Source: Tropicimonas sediminicola
Lineage (GTDB): Bacteria; Pseudomonadota; Alphaproteobacteria; Rhodobacterales; Rhodobacteraceae
Direction of reading: 5' to 3'
Length of the DNA: 64,000 nt
Assembly (NCBI RefSeq): GCF_900188335.1
Contig: NZ_FZOY01000009.1
Span: forward strand, 1-64,000
Below the pieces are notes generated by a model. That model did not search any database. It worked only from the letters and a program-made list of their open reading frames with translations, and was not told the origin of the DNA. Below, one piece after another: positions 19,228-28,065 of the stretch (positions within the stretch are counted from its first letter, which is position 1; each line of letters opens with the position of its first letter). Both the position numbers and the translations under genes were made by a program.

Positions 19228-20289
19228 CTACATCAGGAAGTTGAACAGGAAGCCGGTGGCGAGGATGCCCATCGACACCACGGCGATGAAGATCGCGATC
19301 AGCCGATAGGTCAGCACCTGCTTGAGGATGACCATCTCGGGCAGCGACAGCGCGATCACGGACATCATGAAGGCCAGCGTCGTGCCGAGCGCCGCGCCCT
19401 TGCCCAGCAAAGCCTCGACGATCGGGATCACCCCGGCCGCGTTGGTGTACATCGGCACGCCAACCACGACGGCAGCCGGAACCGACCACCAGGCTTCGCC
19501 GCCCATGATCCTCAGCATCATCGCCTCGGGCACGTAGCCGTGGATCGCGGCGCCGATGCCGATGCCGAACAGAACCCAGATCCAGACCTTGCCGACGATC
19601 TCGCGCACCTGCTCACCCCCTATCTTCAGCCGGTCCACCAGCGTCAGGTGTTCTTCGGGCAGATCGCCCACGGGGCCCGCTGTCATCTCGCGCACCCAGT
19701 CCTGCAGGTATCTCTCCAGCCCCATCCTGCCCAGAACGAAGCCCGCAACGGTGGCGATGGTGAAACCGAAGACGAGGTAGATCGTGGCGACCTGCCAGCC
19801 GACCAGACCGTAAAGCAGCCCGAGGCCCACCGGACCGACCATCGGCCCGGCGATCAGGAAGGAAAAGGTCACGCCCAGAGGGATTCCGGCCGAGACGAAC
19901 CCGATGAAGAGCGGCACCGACGAGCAGGAACAGAAGGGCGTCAGCACACCAAGCAGCGCGGCAAGCGGGTAGCCCCAGAGATGATGCCGGCCGGCGAGGA
20001 TCGCGCGGGTCTTTTCCGGGCTGAACCAGCTGCGCAGGACCCCCACGACAAAGACGATCCCGGTCAGCAGCAACAGCACCTTCGGCACGTCGTAGAAGAA
20101 AAAGGCGATGGCCTCGCCGGTGTGACTGTCGCGGGCGACCGGAAAGAAGGACGTCACCCATTCCGAGAACGGGATCAATTGACCGTAAAGCAGGTAGAGG
20201 ACACCACCCGCCGCCGGAACGCCGGCATACCAGAGCCAGTCGGAGGCATCCCGGCCGTGCGGAGCCGGAGTGTGGGTTTCAACGGTCAT
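19228..20289 (-). CDS. ArsP-type permease (DUF318 / UPF0718)
   Basis: A 353-residue integral membrane permease with about eight to ten transmembrane helices. The family signature LTPFCSCSSVPLFIGF carries the CSC motif, and a second repeat has VPMYTNAAGVIPI. ArsP members export trivalent organoarsenicals; others of this family are uncharacterised. The ATG at 20289 overlaps the ArsR stop by 4 nt, so the two are co-translated. The 39-bp gap to the thioredoxin gene keeps it in the operon. The substrate is inferred from the ArsR neighbour. Confidence 0.85.
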   Translation of the reverse strand: MTVETHTPAPHGRDASDWLWYAGVPAAGGVLYLLYGQLIPFSEWVTSFFPVARDSHTGEAIAFFFYDVPKVLLLLTGIVFVVGVLRSWFSPEKTRAILAGRHHLWGYPLAALLGVLTPFCSCSSVPLFIGFVSAGIPLGVTFSFLIAGPMVGPVGLGLLYGLVGWQVATIYLVFGFTIATVAGFVLGRMGLERYLQDWVREMTAGPVGDLPEEHLTLVDRLKIGGEQVREIVGKVWIWVLFGIGIGAAIHGYVPEAMMLRIMGGEAWWSVPAAVVVGVPMYTNAAGVIPIVEALLGKGAALGTTLAFMMSVIALSLPEMVILKQVLTYRLIAIFIAVVSMGILATGFLFNFLM

Positions 20290-20573
20290 GCGACTTTCCT
20301 TTCGGACCTGCGTTCCGCGGCCAGCACCGCGTCGATGACGGCCACGAGGTCCGGCGCGAGCTCGGGGTTGCGGCGAAAGCGAACCCACTGGGCATCGCGC
20401 CGGTCGGTGACGATACCTGCCTCGCGCAACACCTTCATGTGCCGGGACATCCGGCTTTGACTGGCCTCCAGTTTGGCCATGAGTTCGCAGACACAATGCT
20501 CGCCACCGTCCCAGATGATGGCGAGGGCGGCGCGGCGGGTCGGGTCGGAGATGGCAGTCATGAACTCTTGCAT
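20286..20573 (-). CDS. ArsR-family metalloregulator
   Basis: A 95-residue winged-helix repressor starting MQEFMTAISDPTRRAAL. The metal-binding ELCVC-type motif appears as CVCELMAKL in helix alpha-3, followed by the recognition helix SQSRMSRHMKVLREAG and the beta-wing DRRDAQWVRF. The CxC arrangement suits As(III)/Sb(III) sensing. An alternative ATG at 20600 adds nine residues but would place the start inside the CATATG operator repeats, so the internal ATG is favoured. First gene of the arsR-permease-thioredoxin operon, presumably autorepressed. Confidence 0.88.
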   Translation of the reverse strand: MQEFMTAISDPTRRAALAIIWDGGEHCVCELMAKLEASQSRMSRHMKVLREAGIVTDRRDAQWVRFRRNPELAPDLVAVIDAVLAAERRSERKVA

Positions 20574-20579
20574 GACACC

Positions 20580-20620
20580 CGCATATGCCTCAGATCGCAT
20601 ATGCGCAATGAGACATATGG
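20580..20620. promoter_or_regulatory. Periodic CATATG operator upstream of arsR
   Basis: CATATG occurs at 20582-20587, 20598-20603 and 20614-20619, exactly 16 bp apart. The middle copy is embedded in the perfect 10-mer palindrome CGCATATGCG (20596-20605). The position immediately upstream of the favoured arsR start fits an ArsR operator. The 16-bp period is about one and a half helical turns. Confidence 0.6.
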
Positions 20621-20858
20621 CGCATGCGGGCCAGGAGTTGGCAGCCTTCTTTTATCTTGAGGGGCGACTCGCCCAACCGGCCAGCCGATCGGGCATCAGG
20701 CAGCACCAGCGCCCCATCGAAGTCAGCGCCAGGGCAGCGCCCCTCGCCCCAAGTTCGCCCAAGCGTGCCTGCCGGCGCCTGCGAGGCGGAATGTTGCCAG
20801 AAGTGCCGATTTATTGTGCGCCCGCCTGACGACGAACCCGCTCATCGCGACGAGGTCC
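20621..20858. other. Intergenic region between arsR and the DUF1989-GcvT operon
   Basis: About 240 bp with no gene and no clear small ORF. The arsR promoter is expected near 20620-20660 on the minus strand. Nothing else was recognised. Confidence 0.4.
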
Positions 20859-20864
20859 TTGACA
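20859..20864 (+). promoter_or_regulatory. Candidate -35 box (TTGACA)
   Basis: Perfect TTGACA consensus 25 bp upstream of the LacI-type operator. The -10 region would fall at about 20882-20889 (CAGGAT/AGGATT, weak), overlapping the operator edge, which fits repression by steric block. Confidence 0.5.
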
Positions 20865-20888
20865 CATCGACGTGACGGAACTCAGGAT

Positions 20889-20902
20889 TGTAACCGGTTA
20901 CA
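20889..20902. promoter_or_regulatory. LacI-family operator, perfect 14-bp palindrome
   Basis: TGTAACCGGTTACA is a perfect inverted repeat with a central CG, the form bound by LacI-family repressors. It lies 21 bp upstream of the ATG at 20923. A related imperfect site precedes the lacI-type gene at 26907-27929, so that regulator is the likely ligand. Confidence 0.75.
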
Positions 20903-20922
20903 TTGTCATTCGAGAGACGCGG

Positions 20923-23250
20923 ATGCTCGCATTCGACACCATACGGACGCTGGACAACATCGGCTTCAGGAGCGACCGGCGTTCCTTTCCCGGCTTCACC
21001 AAGAGCGACACGCCCCGCACGGTCACACTGCCCCCCCGCGCGGCAACCCGAGTCGATTTTGAAACAGGCGACCTCCTCTCCCTGTCCTCCCCGGCAGGCG
21101 GCAACGGGCTGAAGCTGCTCGCGTTCGGCCCGACCGGAGAGACCGCGCTTCAGATGCTCGGTCTTTCGGAGACCGCCCGGATTGGCGCATACGCATTCGA
21201 CAGCCGTCCCCTGGCGGGCTGGGTCGCGGCCATGGGCGGGGAAGCAGCGAACGCCTGGGCCTGCGCGGCAATCGCGCCGAGCGACGAGGCGATCGTCGTG
21301 CAATCCTCCGCGGCATGCACGGTCTGGGTCGTCAACGTGGAGCCTGCGGAGACGCTCGTTTCGGGTGAGGCGCTTGGACCTGTCGTCATGTCTCACCAGC
21401 CCGCACGCCCGAGTTCCCTGCGATTGCCGCCGCCGCTGGGCGACGTGAAGGACGAGTTCACCGTCAGCCGCGCCACCGCGAGGGCATATGAACTGGCGGC
21501 CGGGGACTTGGTTCAGATCATCGACGTGGACGGGCAGCAATGTTCGGACTTCATGGCCTTTCGCAGCGACGGCCTGGAGCGTGGCCGGGAACTGCTGATC
21601 GACGGCACGGCCACCCGCTCGATGGTGCGGCGGTCCTATCCGGGACCCGGACTGTTCGACAAGTTCTTCGACCAGGACATGCGCCCGCTGCTCAACGTGG
21701 TGCAGGATACCTGCGGGCGGCACGACACCTTCGGTCTGGCCTGCACGTCGCGCGGTTACGAAGATCGCGGGTTTCCCGGGCACATCAACTGCTCCGACAA
21801 CATGTCCTACGCGCTTGCGCCTTTCGGCGTGGCCCGGCGCGTGGCCTGGCCGGCGATCAACTTCTTCTGGAACACCTGGGTCGATCCATCGAGCCACCAC
21901 ATCCTGACCGAGGAAAGCCACTCCCGGCCCGGCGACTACGTGATCATGCGGGCGATGGACAACCTCGTCTGCGTGTCGACGGCCTGCCCGGACGACATCG
22001 ACCCGATCAACGGCTGGAATCCGACGGATATCCACGTCCGGATCTACCGGCCACATAGCCTGATCCGGCGCGCCGTGGCCTATCGCGAGAAAGAGGACGC
22101 CCCCATGTCGGTCAGCCAGGAATCGGCTTTCCACCCACGAACCTCCGTGTTGACCGAGCATTTCGCCCCCGCGCGCGATCTCTGGGCGCCGGTCAGCTAC
22201 CCCGCCGTCGGCACGCTGGCCGAATACTGGGCCTGCCGCGACGCGGTCACGGTTCAGGACATGAGCGGCTTGCGGAAATACGACATCGTCGGGCCGGATG
22301 CCGAGCGCCTGCTGCAACGGGCCATGACACGGGACATCTCCCGACTGGCGATCTGGCGCGGGACCTACACGCTCATGTGCGACGACACCGGCGCCGTGAT
22401 CGACGACGGCACGCTCTTCCGCATGGGCGACAGCCTCTTCCGCTGGTGCTGCGGGTCCGAGGAAAGCGCGCGGGTTCTGGACGAACTGGCGCGCGAACTG
22501 GGGCTGCAGGTGCGGATCAACGCCATGGGCGGCGCGCTGCCGAACCTCGCCCTGCAGGGGCCACGCTCCCGCGACCTGCTGCGCAAGATCGTCTTTACCC
22601 AGCCGCATGTGCCGGGGCTGGACCAGATCAAGTGGTTCGGTGCCACAATCGCCCGCCTCGGAGACCGCGAAGGGGCGCCCTTCATGCTCACCCGGTCAGG
22701 GTACACCGGCGAGCTTGGTTACGAGCTGTTCTGCGCAGGCGGCGATGCGGTCGCGATCTGGGACGCCGTGATGGAGGCCGGAGCGGAATTCGGCATCCAG
22801 CCGATGGGTTCGGCGGCGCTGGAAACCATCCGGATCGAGGCGGGCCTTGCCGCTGCTGGCCGGGAATTCGCCCCCGGCGTCGATGCCTTCGAAGCCGGGC
22901 TGGGCTTTGCCGTCGACCTGCGAAAGACGGAGTTCACCGGAAAGGCCGCGCTGGAGCGCAACGCGGAGGAGCCGCGGCGCGTGCTCAAGGGGCTGCGCTT
23001 CGAGGGCGACGACGTTCCGCATCATGGCGCCCCGGTCCTGCTTGGCGAACGCCAGGTCGGCGTGGTGACCTCGGCCACCCGGTCACCGACGCTGCAATGC
23101 GCCATCGCCATGGCGCGGCTCGCGGTGGAGCATTCGGCAAACGGCACCTCCCTCGAGGTTGGCCAGATGGACGGCCGGATGAAGCGGCTGCCGGCCAGCG
23201 TCACCGACATCCCATTCATAGACCCGCAAAGAAAGCGGGCACGGGCATGA
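20923..23250 (+). CDS. Fused DUF1989 (urea carboxylase-associated) - aminomethyltransferase (GcvT-like) protein
   Basis: A 775-residue two-domain protein. Residues about 110-395 match the DUF1989/urea carboxylase-associated family (GDLVQIIDVDGQQCSDFMAF; GHINCSDN; HHILTEESHSRPGDYV). Residues about 410-770 are a GcvT/T-protein-like aminomethyltransferase (VTVQDMSGLRKYDIVGPDAE; TRSGYTGELGYELF; ETIRIEAG), expected to move a one-carbon unit from an N-methyl group to tetrahydrofolate. An N-terminal 100-residue segment is unassigned. The ATG at 20923 is chosen because the operator and promoter lie upstream of it, excluding the GTG at 20872. First gene of an operon with a glycine betaine/proline-type ABC importer, so catabolism of an N-methylated osmolyte is likely. 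Confidence 0.85.
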   Translation: MLAFDTIRTLDNIGFRSDRRSFPGFTKSDTPRTVTLPPRAATRVDFETGDLLSLSSPAGGNGLKLLAFGPTGETALQMLGLSETARIGAYAFDSRPLAGWVAAMGGEAANAWACAAIAPSDEAIVVQSSAACTVWVVNVEPAETLVSGEALGPVVMSHQPARPSSLRLPPPLGDVKDEFTVSRATARAYELAAGDLVQIIDVDGQQCSDFMAFRSDGLERGRELLIDGTATRSMVRRSYPGPGLFDKFFDQDMRPLLNVVQDTCGRHDTFGLACTSRGYEDRGFPGHINCSDNMSYALAPFGVARRVAWPAINFFWNTWVDPSSHHILTEESHSRPGDYVIMRAMDNLVCVSTACPDDIDPINGWNPTDIHVRIYRPHSLIRRAVAYREKEDAPMSVSQESAFHPRTSVLTEHFAPARDLWAPVSYPAVGTLAEYWACRDAVTVQDMSGLRKYDIVGPDAERLLQRAMTRDISRLAIWRGTYTLMCDDTGAVIDDGTLFRMGDSLFRWCCGSEESARVLDELARELGLQVRINAMGGALPNLALQGPRSRDLLRKIVFTQPHVPGLDQIKWFGATIARLGDREGAPFMLTRSGYTGELGYELFCAGGDAVAIWDAVMEAGAEFGIQPMGSAALETIRIEAGLAAAGREFAPGVDAFEAGLGFAVDLRKTEFTGKAALERNAEEPRRVLKGLRFEGDDVPHHGAPVLLGERQVGVVTSATRSPTLQCAIAMARLAVEHSANGTSLEVGQMDGRMKRLPASVTDIPFIDPQRKRARA

Positions 23251-23279
23251 ACCCACAACAATCCAACAGGAGAAACGCG

Positions 23280-24245
23280 ATGAAGACTCAGGGACTCATT
23301 CCGACTGCGATAGCCCTCGCCCTTGCCGGAACCTCGGCCATGGCGCAGGAGAAGGTCATGATCGGCGAGCCAAGCTGGCCCGGTGCCAAGATCATGACCA
23401 ACGTCATCGGACAGGTCATCGAATCCCGGCTCGGTGGCGAGGTGGGCTATGCGCCGGGTGCCAACGCGGTGATCTTTGCCGCGATGGATGGCGGGCGCGG
23501 CGACATCGACGTGCATCCCGACGTATGGCTGCCGAACCAGGCGTCCTTCACCGACGAATACGTCGACCAGAAGGGGACGGTCGCGCTCTCCGCGGGCTCC
23601 TACGAGGGACGCGCCGGCTTCTGCGTGCCGAGCTACATGGCCGAGAAACACAACATCAAGTCGGTCTTCGACCTGGCCACGCCCGAAGCGCAGGCGCTCT
23701 TCGATTCCGACGGAGACGGCATGGGCGAGATCTGGGTCGGTGCGTCCGGCTGGGCGTCGACCAACGTCCACAAGGTGAAGGTGCGCGACTACGGCATCGA
23801 GACCTTCCTGGCGCCCGGCACCGAAGACGAAACCGTGTTCTACGCCCGGCTGAAGGACGCGATTGCCGAGGAAAAGGGCGTCGTCTTCTACTGCTACAAG
23901 CCGCACTATGTCCACGCGCTCTACGACGTGACGATGATCGAGGAGCCGCCCTACGAGGCGGAGCAGTACACCATGGTCCAGCCGGACCAGGATGCCGACT
24001 GGTACAACAAATCCTCGATCATGACCGGCGACATCGTGAAGACGGTGACCGTCGCACATTCGAAATCCCTGGAGGAGCGGAACCCGGCCGCCGCCGCTTT
24101 CCTGTCCGCGATCGACATGGACGATGCCACGCTCTCGCAACTGACCTACGAGGTCGTCGTGGAAGGCAAGGAAATCTCCGACGTCGTCGGCGCATGGATC
24201 GATGCAAATGGCGATACGGTCGACAGCTGGCTCGGTCTGAACTGA
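23280..24245 (+). CDS. Glycine betaine/proline-type ABC substrate-binding protein
   Basis: A 321-residue OpuAC/ProX-family protein. The signal peptide is residues 1-21 (ending TSAMA). Ligand-site phrases: GEPSWPGAKIMTNV, DIDVHPDVWLPNQ, FYCYKPHYVHALYD and ADWYNKSSIMTGD, with several Trp/Tyr residues that could form the aromatic box for a quaternary ammonium. A GGAGAAA ribosome binding site precedes the ATG. 29 bp after the DUF1989-GcvT gene. Confidence 0.9.
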   Translation: MKTQGLIPTAIALALAGTSAMAQEKVMIGEPSWPGAKIMTNVIGQVIESRLGGEVGYAPGANAVIFAAMDGGRGDIDVHPDVWLPNQASFTDEYVDQKGTVALSAGSYEGRAGFCVPSYMAEKHNIKSVFDLATPEAQALFDSDGDGMGEIWVGASGWASTNVHKVKVRDYGIETFLAPGTEDETVFYARLKDAIAEEKGVVFYCYKPHYVHALYDVTMIEEPPYEAEQYTMVQPDQDADWYNKSSIMTGDIVKTVTVAHSKSLEERNPAAAAFLSAIDMDDATLSQLTYEVVVEGKEISDVVGAWIDANGDTVDSWLGLN

Positions 24246-24257
24246 TCGCTCACCGAA

Positions 24258-24279
24258 GCCCCGGGTCGCGGCCCGGGGC
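24258..24279 (+). terminator. Intercistronic stem-loop (attenuator/processing hairpin)
   Basis: GCCCCGGG and CCCGGGGC form a perfect 8-bp stem with a TCGCGG loop. No U-tract. Its place between the binding protein and ATPase genes is typical of hairpins that stabilise the upstream message and lower downstream expression. Confidence 0.6.
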
Positions 24280-24304
24280 GCCGCAACTGCAAGAGGAGCC
24301 CGGA

Positions 24305-25354
24305 ATGGACAGGGATATTGCCATCGACGTCCGAGGCGTCTGGAAGGTCTTTGGCGATCGGGCCGAGGAAGCGCTGGCCGCGATCCATGCCGAGGGCCTG
24401 GGCAAGCCCGAGGTGCTGGAGAGGTTCGATTGCGTGGTCGGGGTGGCAGACGCCACCTTCGAGATCGAACGGGGCGAACTCTTCTGCGTGATGGGGCTCT
24501 CGGGTTCCGGCAAGTCCACGCTGGTTCGGCACGTGAACCGGCTCCTCGAGCCGACGGCCGGGCATATCTATGTCGGCGGTGTCGACGTGATGGGGCTCTC
24601 GCCGGAGGAACTGCGCGAGCTGCGCAACCATCGCGTCGCCATGGTGTTCCAGAACTTCGGCCTGATGCCGCACCGGACCGTCCGCGACAACGTCGCCATG
24701 CCGCTCGAAATCCGCGGCACCGGCAAGGCGAAACGCTGGGAAGAGGCGGACCGCGTGCTGGAGCTGGTCGAACTGACCGGCTGGGAGGACCGCTACGCAC
24801 AGGAGTTGTCGGGCGGCATGCAGCAGCGCGTCGGGCTCGCCCGCGCCATCGCCTCCGACCCCGAGATCCTGCTGATGGACGAGCCCTTCTCGGCGCTCGA
24901 CCCGCTGATCCGCAAGCAGCTTCAGGACCAGTTCATGGCGCTGTCGCGGGAGCTCCGAAAGACCACGATGTTCATCACCCACGACCTCGACGAGGCGATC
25001 CGCATCGGCAACCGGATCGCGATCATGAAGGACGGGCGCGTGGTGCAGATCGGGACGCCGGAGGAGATCATCCTCAACCCGGCCGACGACTACGTGGCGG
25101 ATTTCGTCGCCGGCATTTCCAAGCTCAACATGATCTTCGCCCATTCCGTGATGGTCCCCGAGGCGCAGTTCGAGGCCGAGACCGGCCCGGTCCCCGAGGA
25201 CGCGCGCGAGGCGCATCCGGAGATGGATCTCGACACGCTGCTGGGCCTCTGCATCGACGGGCACGGCATCCTGCGCGTCAAGGACGACGGCCAGACCGTC
25301 GGCGTCATCAACCGCCCCGGCCTGATCCGGGCGATCCAGAAAAACCACGCGTAG
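24305..25354 (+). CDS. Glycine betaine/proline ABC transporter ATPase (ProV/OpuAA-like)
   Basis: A 349-residue ATPase. The N-terminal extension with VWKVFGDRAEEALA is typical of ProV. Walker A GLSGSGKST, Q-loop MVFQNFGLMPHRTV (diagnostic for the OpuA/ProV family), signature LSGGMQQRVGLARAI, Walker B LLMDEPFSALDPL and HDLDEAIRIGN. The C-terminal part contains only a short CBS-like remnant. GGAG ribosome binding site. Drives the importer with the neighbouring binding protein and permease. Confidence 0.93.
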   Translation: MDRDIAIDVRGVWKVFGDRAEEALAAIHAEGLGKPEVLERFDCVVGVADATFEIERGELFCVMGLSGSGKSTLVRHVNRLLEPTAGHIYVGGVDVMGLSPEELRELRNHRVAMVFQNFGLMPHRTVRDNVAMPLEIRGTGKAKRWEEADRVLELVELTGWEDRYAQELSGGMQQRVGLARAIASDPEILLMDEPFSALDPLIRKQLQDQFMALSRELRKTTMFITHDLDEAIRIGNRIAIMKDGRVVQIGTPEEIILNPADDYVADFVAGISKLNMIFAHSVMVPEAQFEAETGPVPEDAREAHPEMDLDTLLGLCIDGHGILRVKDDGQTVGVINRPGLIRAIQKNHA

Positions 25355-25363
25355 GAAGGCGTC

Positions 25364-26868
25364 ATGGCAGAGATCAGACCGGATACCGCCGAACGGCTCA
25401 ATGCGCTGGTGAAGGAATTCGTCGGCCGCAGCGAGGATTACTATTGCCGGGCCTTCGCCTCCATGATGGAGGCCCCGGGCTATCGCTTCACCTTCAACAA
25501 GGCGGCCGCCCTGCTCGGTCCCATCTGGTTCGGCGCGCGGGGGCTCTGGTCGTGGTTCCTCGGCTTCCTCCTGCTCGAGACGCTGGCCTTCATCCAGATC
25601 GGCCGCGGCCTCTTCGGCGACCTTGGCCGCGAGTTCCGCGAAAGGGCGGACCGGATCGCCGAGACGCTGGAGCTGCGCCAGCAGCAGATTGCCAAGGCCG
25701 AGGAATCCGGCGCGGCCACGCTGGACGCGCTGAAGCGGGCGGCGGCCTCGCTCGAGGGCGCGCTGGCCGACGCCGAGGCCGCAGCTGCGGCTGCGGACTC
25801 GACCGGGATGGTCTACATCCTCAGCGGTCTGGCGATCCTGGCCGCATTCAAGCTCCTTCAAGGCGCGCTGGCGAACTGGACGCTTGAGGGTCAGTTCGCG
25901 CGTTGGCGCTCGGACCGGCAGGTGGCGCATGGTTGGTCCACCGAGCGGCTGGCGGTCGCGCTCGGCCTCGCCGTGCCGGTCATCGGCCTGTCTGCCATCA
26001 AGTTTGCCCAGCCCGATGCCATCGAACTCCTCAAGACCTTTCCGACCAACCGCAACTGGCGTCTCGACGTGGGTGACGGGGTGCAGGCGGCGTTCGACTG
26101 GACCAAGACCGCCGGTCGCGGGTTCTTCGACGGCCTGACGCTCGGGATGCGGACGCTGCTCGACTGGATCGAGGTGCTGCTCGTCGACACGCCCTGGCCG
26201 GTGGTGGCGACCGTGGTCATCATGCTGGCCTATCTCTCCGCCGGTGCGCGCGTGGCGATCTTCACCGGGGCGGCGCTCGCCTATCTCGGCCTGCTCGGCT
26301 TCTGGGAAAAGGCGATGACGACGGTGGCGCTGCTCGGCGCGGCGGCGCTGATCTCGATCACGCTCGGCATCCCGCTCGGCATCTACTGCGCACGGCGCCC
26401 CCGCGCCTTTGCAATCGTTCGGCCGATCCTCGATTTCATGCAGTCGATGCCCTCCTTCGTCTACCTGATCCCGGTCGTGGCCTTCATCGGCTCCGGCAAG
26501 CCCGCAGGCGTGGTGGCCACCATGATCTTCGGCAGCCCGCCGGTGATCCGCTTCACGGTGCTCGGCCTTCAGCAGGTTCCCGAAGCGGTCCGCGAGGCGG
26601 CGCTCGCCTTCGGCGCGACGCCCCGCTACCTGCTCTGGAAGGTCGACCTCCCCTCGCAGCGCCGACCATCATGGCCGGGGTGAACCAGACCATCCTCCTG
26701 TCGCTCGCAATGGTCGTCGTGGCGTCGCTGATCGGCGCCAAGGGGCTGGGTGAGGACGTGCTCGAGGCGCTGCAATATGCGGCGGCTGGGCAAGGGATCC
26801 TGGCCGGGCTGGCGATCCTGTTCTGCGCGCTGATCCTGGACAGGATCGTGGCAGGCAAGCGGGGCTGA
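25364..26868 (+). pseudogene. Glycine betaine/proline ABC permease (ProW-like), frameshifted
   Basis: About 500 codons in total. A long cytoplasmic/coiled N-terminal region (residues about 80-160, Ala/Glu-rich) precedes the permease domain, with TM helices and motifs ALISITLGIPLGIYC, FMQSMPSFVYLIP and AALAFGATPRYLLWKVDLPS. Right after LPS, near base 26656, the frame ends in a stop at 26681-26683, while the expected continuation APTIMAGVNQTILLSLAMVV is in another frame from about 26658 to 26868. Adding one base (TCGCAG to TCGGCAG) restores LPSAAPTIMAG. Either a real 1-bp deletion that kills the importer or an assembly error; the rest is undamaged, which favours a very recent event or an error. 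Confidence 0.88.
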
Positions 26869-26873
26869 CGCGG

Positions 26874-26898
26874 CGGCCGGGCCTCTCCCCCCTGGCCG
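26874..26898. terminator. Candidate bidirectional stem-loop between proW and lacI
   Basis: CGGCCGGG pairs with CCTGGCCG (one G-T pair) across a C-rich loop, in the 38-bp space between two convergent genes. No T-run, so termination efficiency is uncertain. Confidence 0.4.
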
Positions 26899-26906
26899 GA
26901 TGCCCG

Positions 26907-27929
26907 TCAGCTCCGCTTCGCGGTCGACCCCCGCAGAACAATCGTCCCGTCGAGCTTGAGCGGCTCGACGGGACGGCCCTCCTCGAGATTTCGGACCAGG
27001 GCGAGCGCCGCGGCCTCGCCCATCTCCAGCACCGGGACCCGAACCGTTGTCAGCGCCGGGCTGGCATGGCTGGTCCAGGGCTGATCGTCGAAGCCGACCA
27101 CGGAGACATCGCCCGGCACCGAGATCCCCAGTCGGGCCAGTTCGAACAATGCCCCAAGCGCGATGACGTCGGACAGGCAGAAGAAGGCATCGGGCAACTC
27201 GCCGTCATCTGCGCACTGCCGGACGGCATCCGCGCCGCCCTCCTCGCTCAGATCGACCTCGATCATGCGGATCTCGCACCGCCCGGCATAGGCCTCCGCA
27301 GCGGCAATCCGCGCGCGCGTCCGGTCGTTCTCCGCCGCCGGCCCGTGGATGATCGCGACCTTCCCGTGCCCGGTGTCGACAAGATGCTGCATCGCGAACC
27401 CGGTCAGCTCAGCATTGTCGTAACCGATCGTCGGGTAGTCGGCGCCGGGATCGAAGATCGAGGTCAGGACCACCGGCACGTTGTAGCGCTCCGCCAGTTG
27501 CCGGAACTCGTCTCCGTGGTCGCTGCCGGACAGGATCAGCCCTTCGACCCCCATCTCGAGGAACGACCGCGAGCGACGAAGCTCCCTGTCCTTGTCGTTC
27601 TCCGTCGAGGCGACGACGAGGGAATAGCCGTGCTGGTCCAGTGTGACCTCCAGCGCCTTGAGGAACCGCGCAAAGATCGCGTGATCGAGGGTCGAGATGA
27701 CGGCACCCACTGTCCTCGTGCGTCCGGAGTTCAGCGCCTTTGCCAGCGGGTTCGGCGTGTACCCCAGTTCCTGGATCACCGCGTTGATCCGTGCCTTGGT
27801 GTCGGCGGTCACTGTCGGGGCGTCATTGATGACGCGGCTGACCGTCGCGACGGAGACACCGGCGGTGCGGGCGACGTCCCGCAGTTTGACCTTGGGCTGT
27901 TTCGACGTGCCCCGTCCGCTGTCGTTCAA
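26907..27929 (-). CDS. LacI-family transcriptional regulator
   Basis: A 340-residue repressor. The helix-turn-helix VKLRDVARTAGVSVATVSRV is followed by the hinge NPLAKALNSGRTRTVG and a periplasmic-binding-protein-like sensor domain (FARFLKALEVTL, GFAMQHLVDTGH, VVGFDDQPWTSHASPALTTV). The TTG at 27929 is preferred as start because it is preceded by GGAGGG at good spacing and puts the helix-turn-helix near the N-terminus; there is no ATG in this region. Likely represses the DUF1989-GcvT/proXVW operon and itself. Confidence 0.9.
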   Translation of the reverse strand: MNDSGRGTSKQPKVKLRDVARTAGVSVATVSRVINDAPTVTADTKARINAVIQELGYTPNPLAKALNSGRTRTVGAVISTLDHAIFARFLKALEVTLDQHGYSLVVASTENDKDRELRRSRSFLEMGVEGLILSGSDHGDEFRQLAERYNVPVVLTSIFDPGADYPTIGYDNAELTGFAMQHLVDTGHGKVAIIHGPAAENDRTRARIAAAEAYAGRCEIRMIEVDLSEEGGADAVRQCADDGELPDAFFCLSDVIALGALFELARLGISVPGDVSVVGFDDQPWTSHASPALTTVRVPVLEMGEAAALALVRNLEEGRPVEPLKLDGTIVLRGSTAKRS

Positions 27930-27968
27930 ATGCGTCCCTCCGCGGCCCCGATGCTGGCAAACGGCCGA

Positions 27969-27983
27969 GGTAACCGGTCTCAA
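27969..27983. promoter_or_regulatory. Imperfect LacI-type operator upstream of the regulator
   Basis: GGTAACCGGTCTCAA shares the left half and centre (GTAACCGG) of the perfect palindrome at 20889-20902. Position 40-54 bp before the TTG start fits autoregulation. Confidence 0.5.
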
Positions 27984-28065
27984 TTGTCGCCTGCCCCAGT
28001 CTGGACCAGGGAAATGCCGGAGAACAAGCCGCGTCGCGGCGCAAAATCCGTATGAGTTCTCGCCT

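Noticed and set aside
20872-20922. GTG start for the DUF1989-GcvT protein
   Set aside because: Operator and promoter sit in this interval; the ATG at 20923 has a plausible ribosome binding site.
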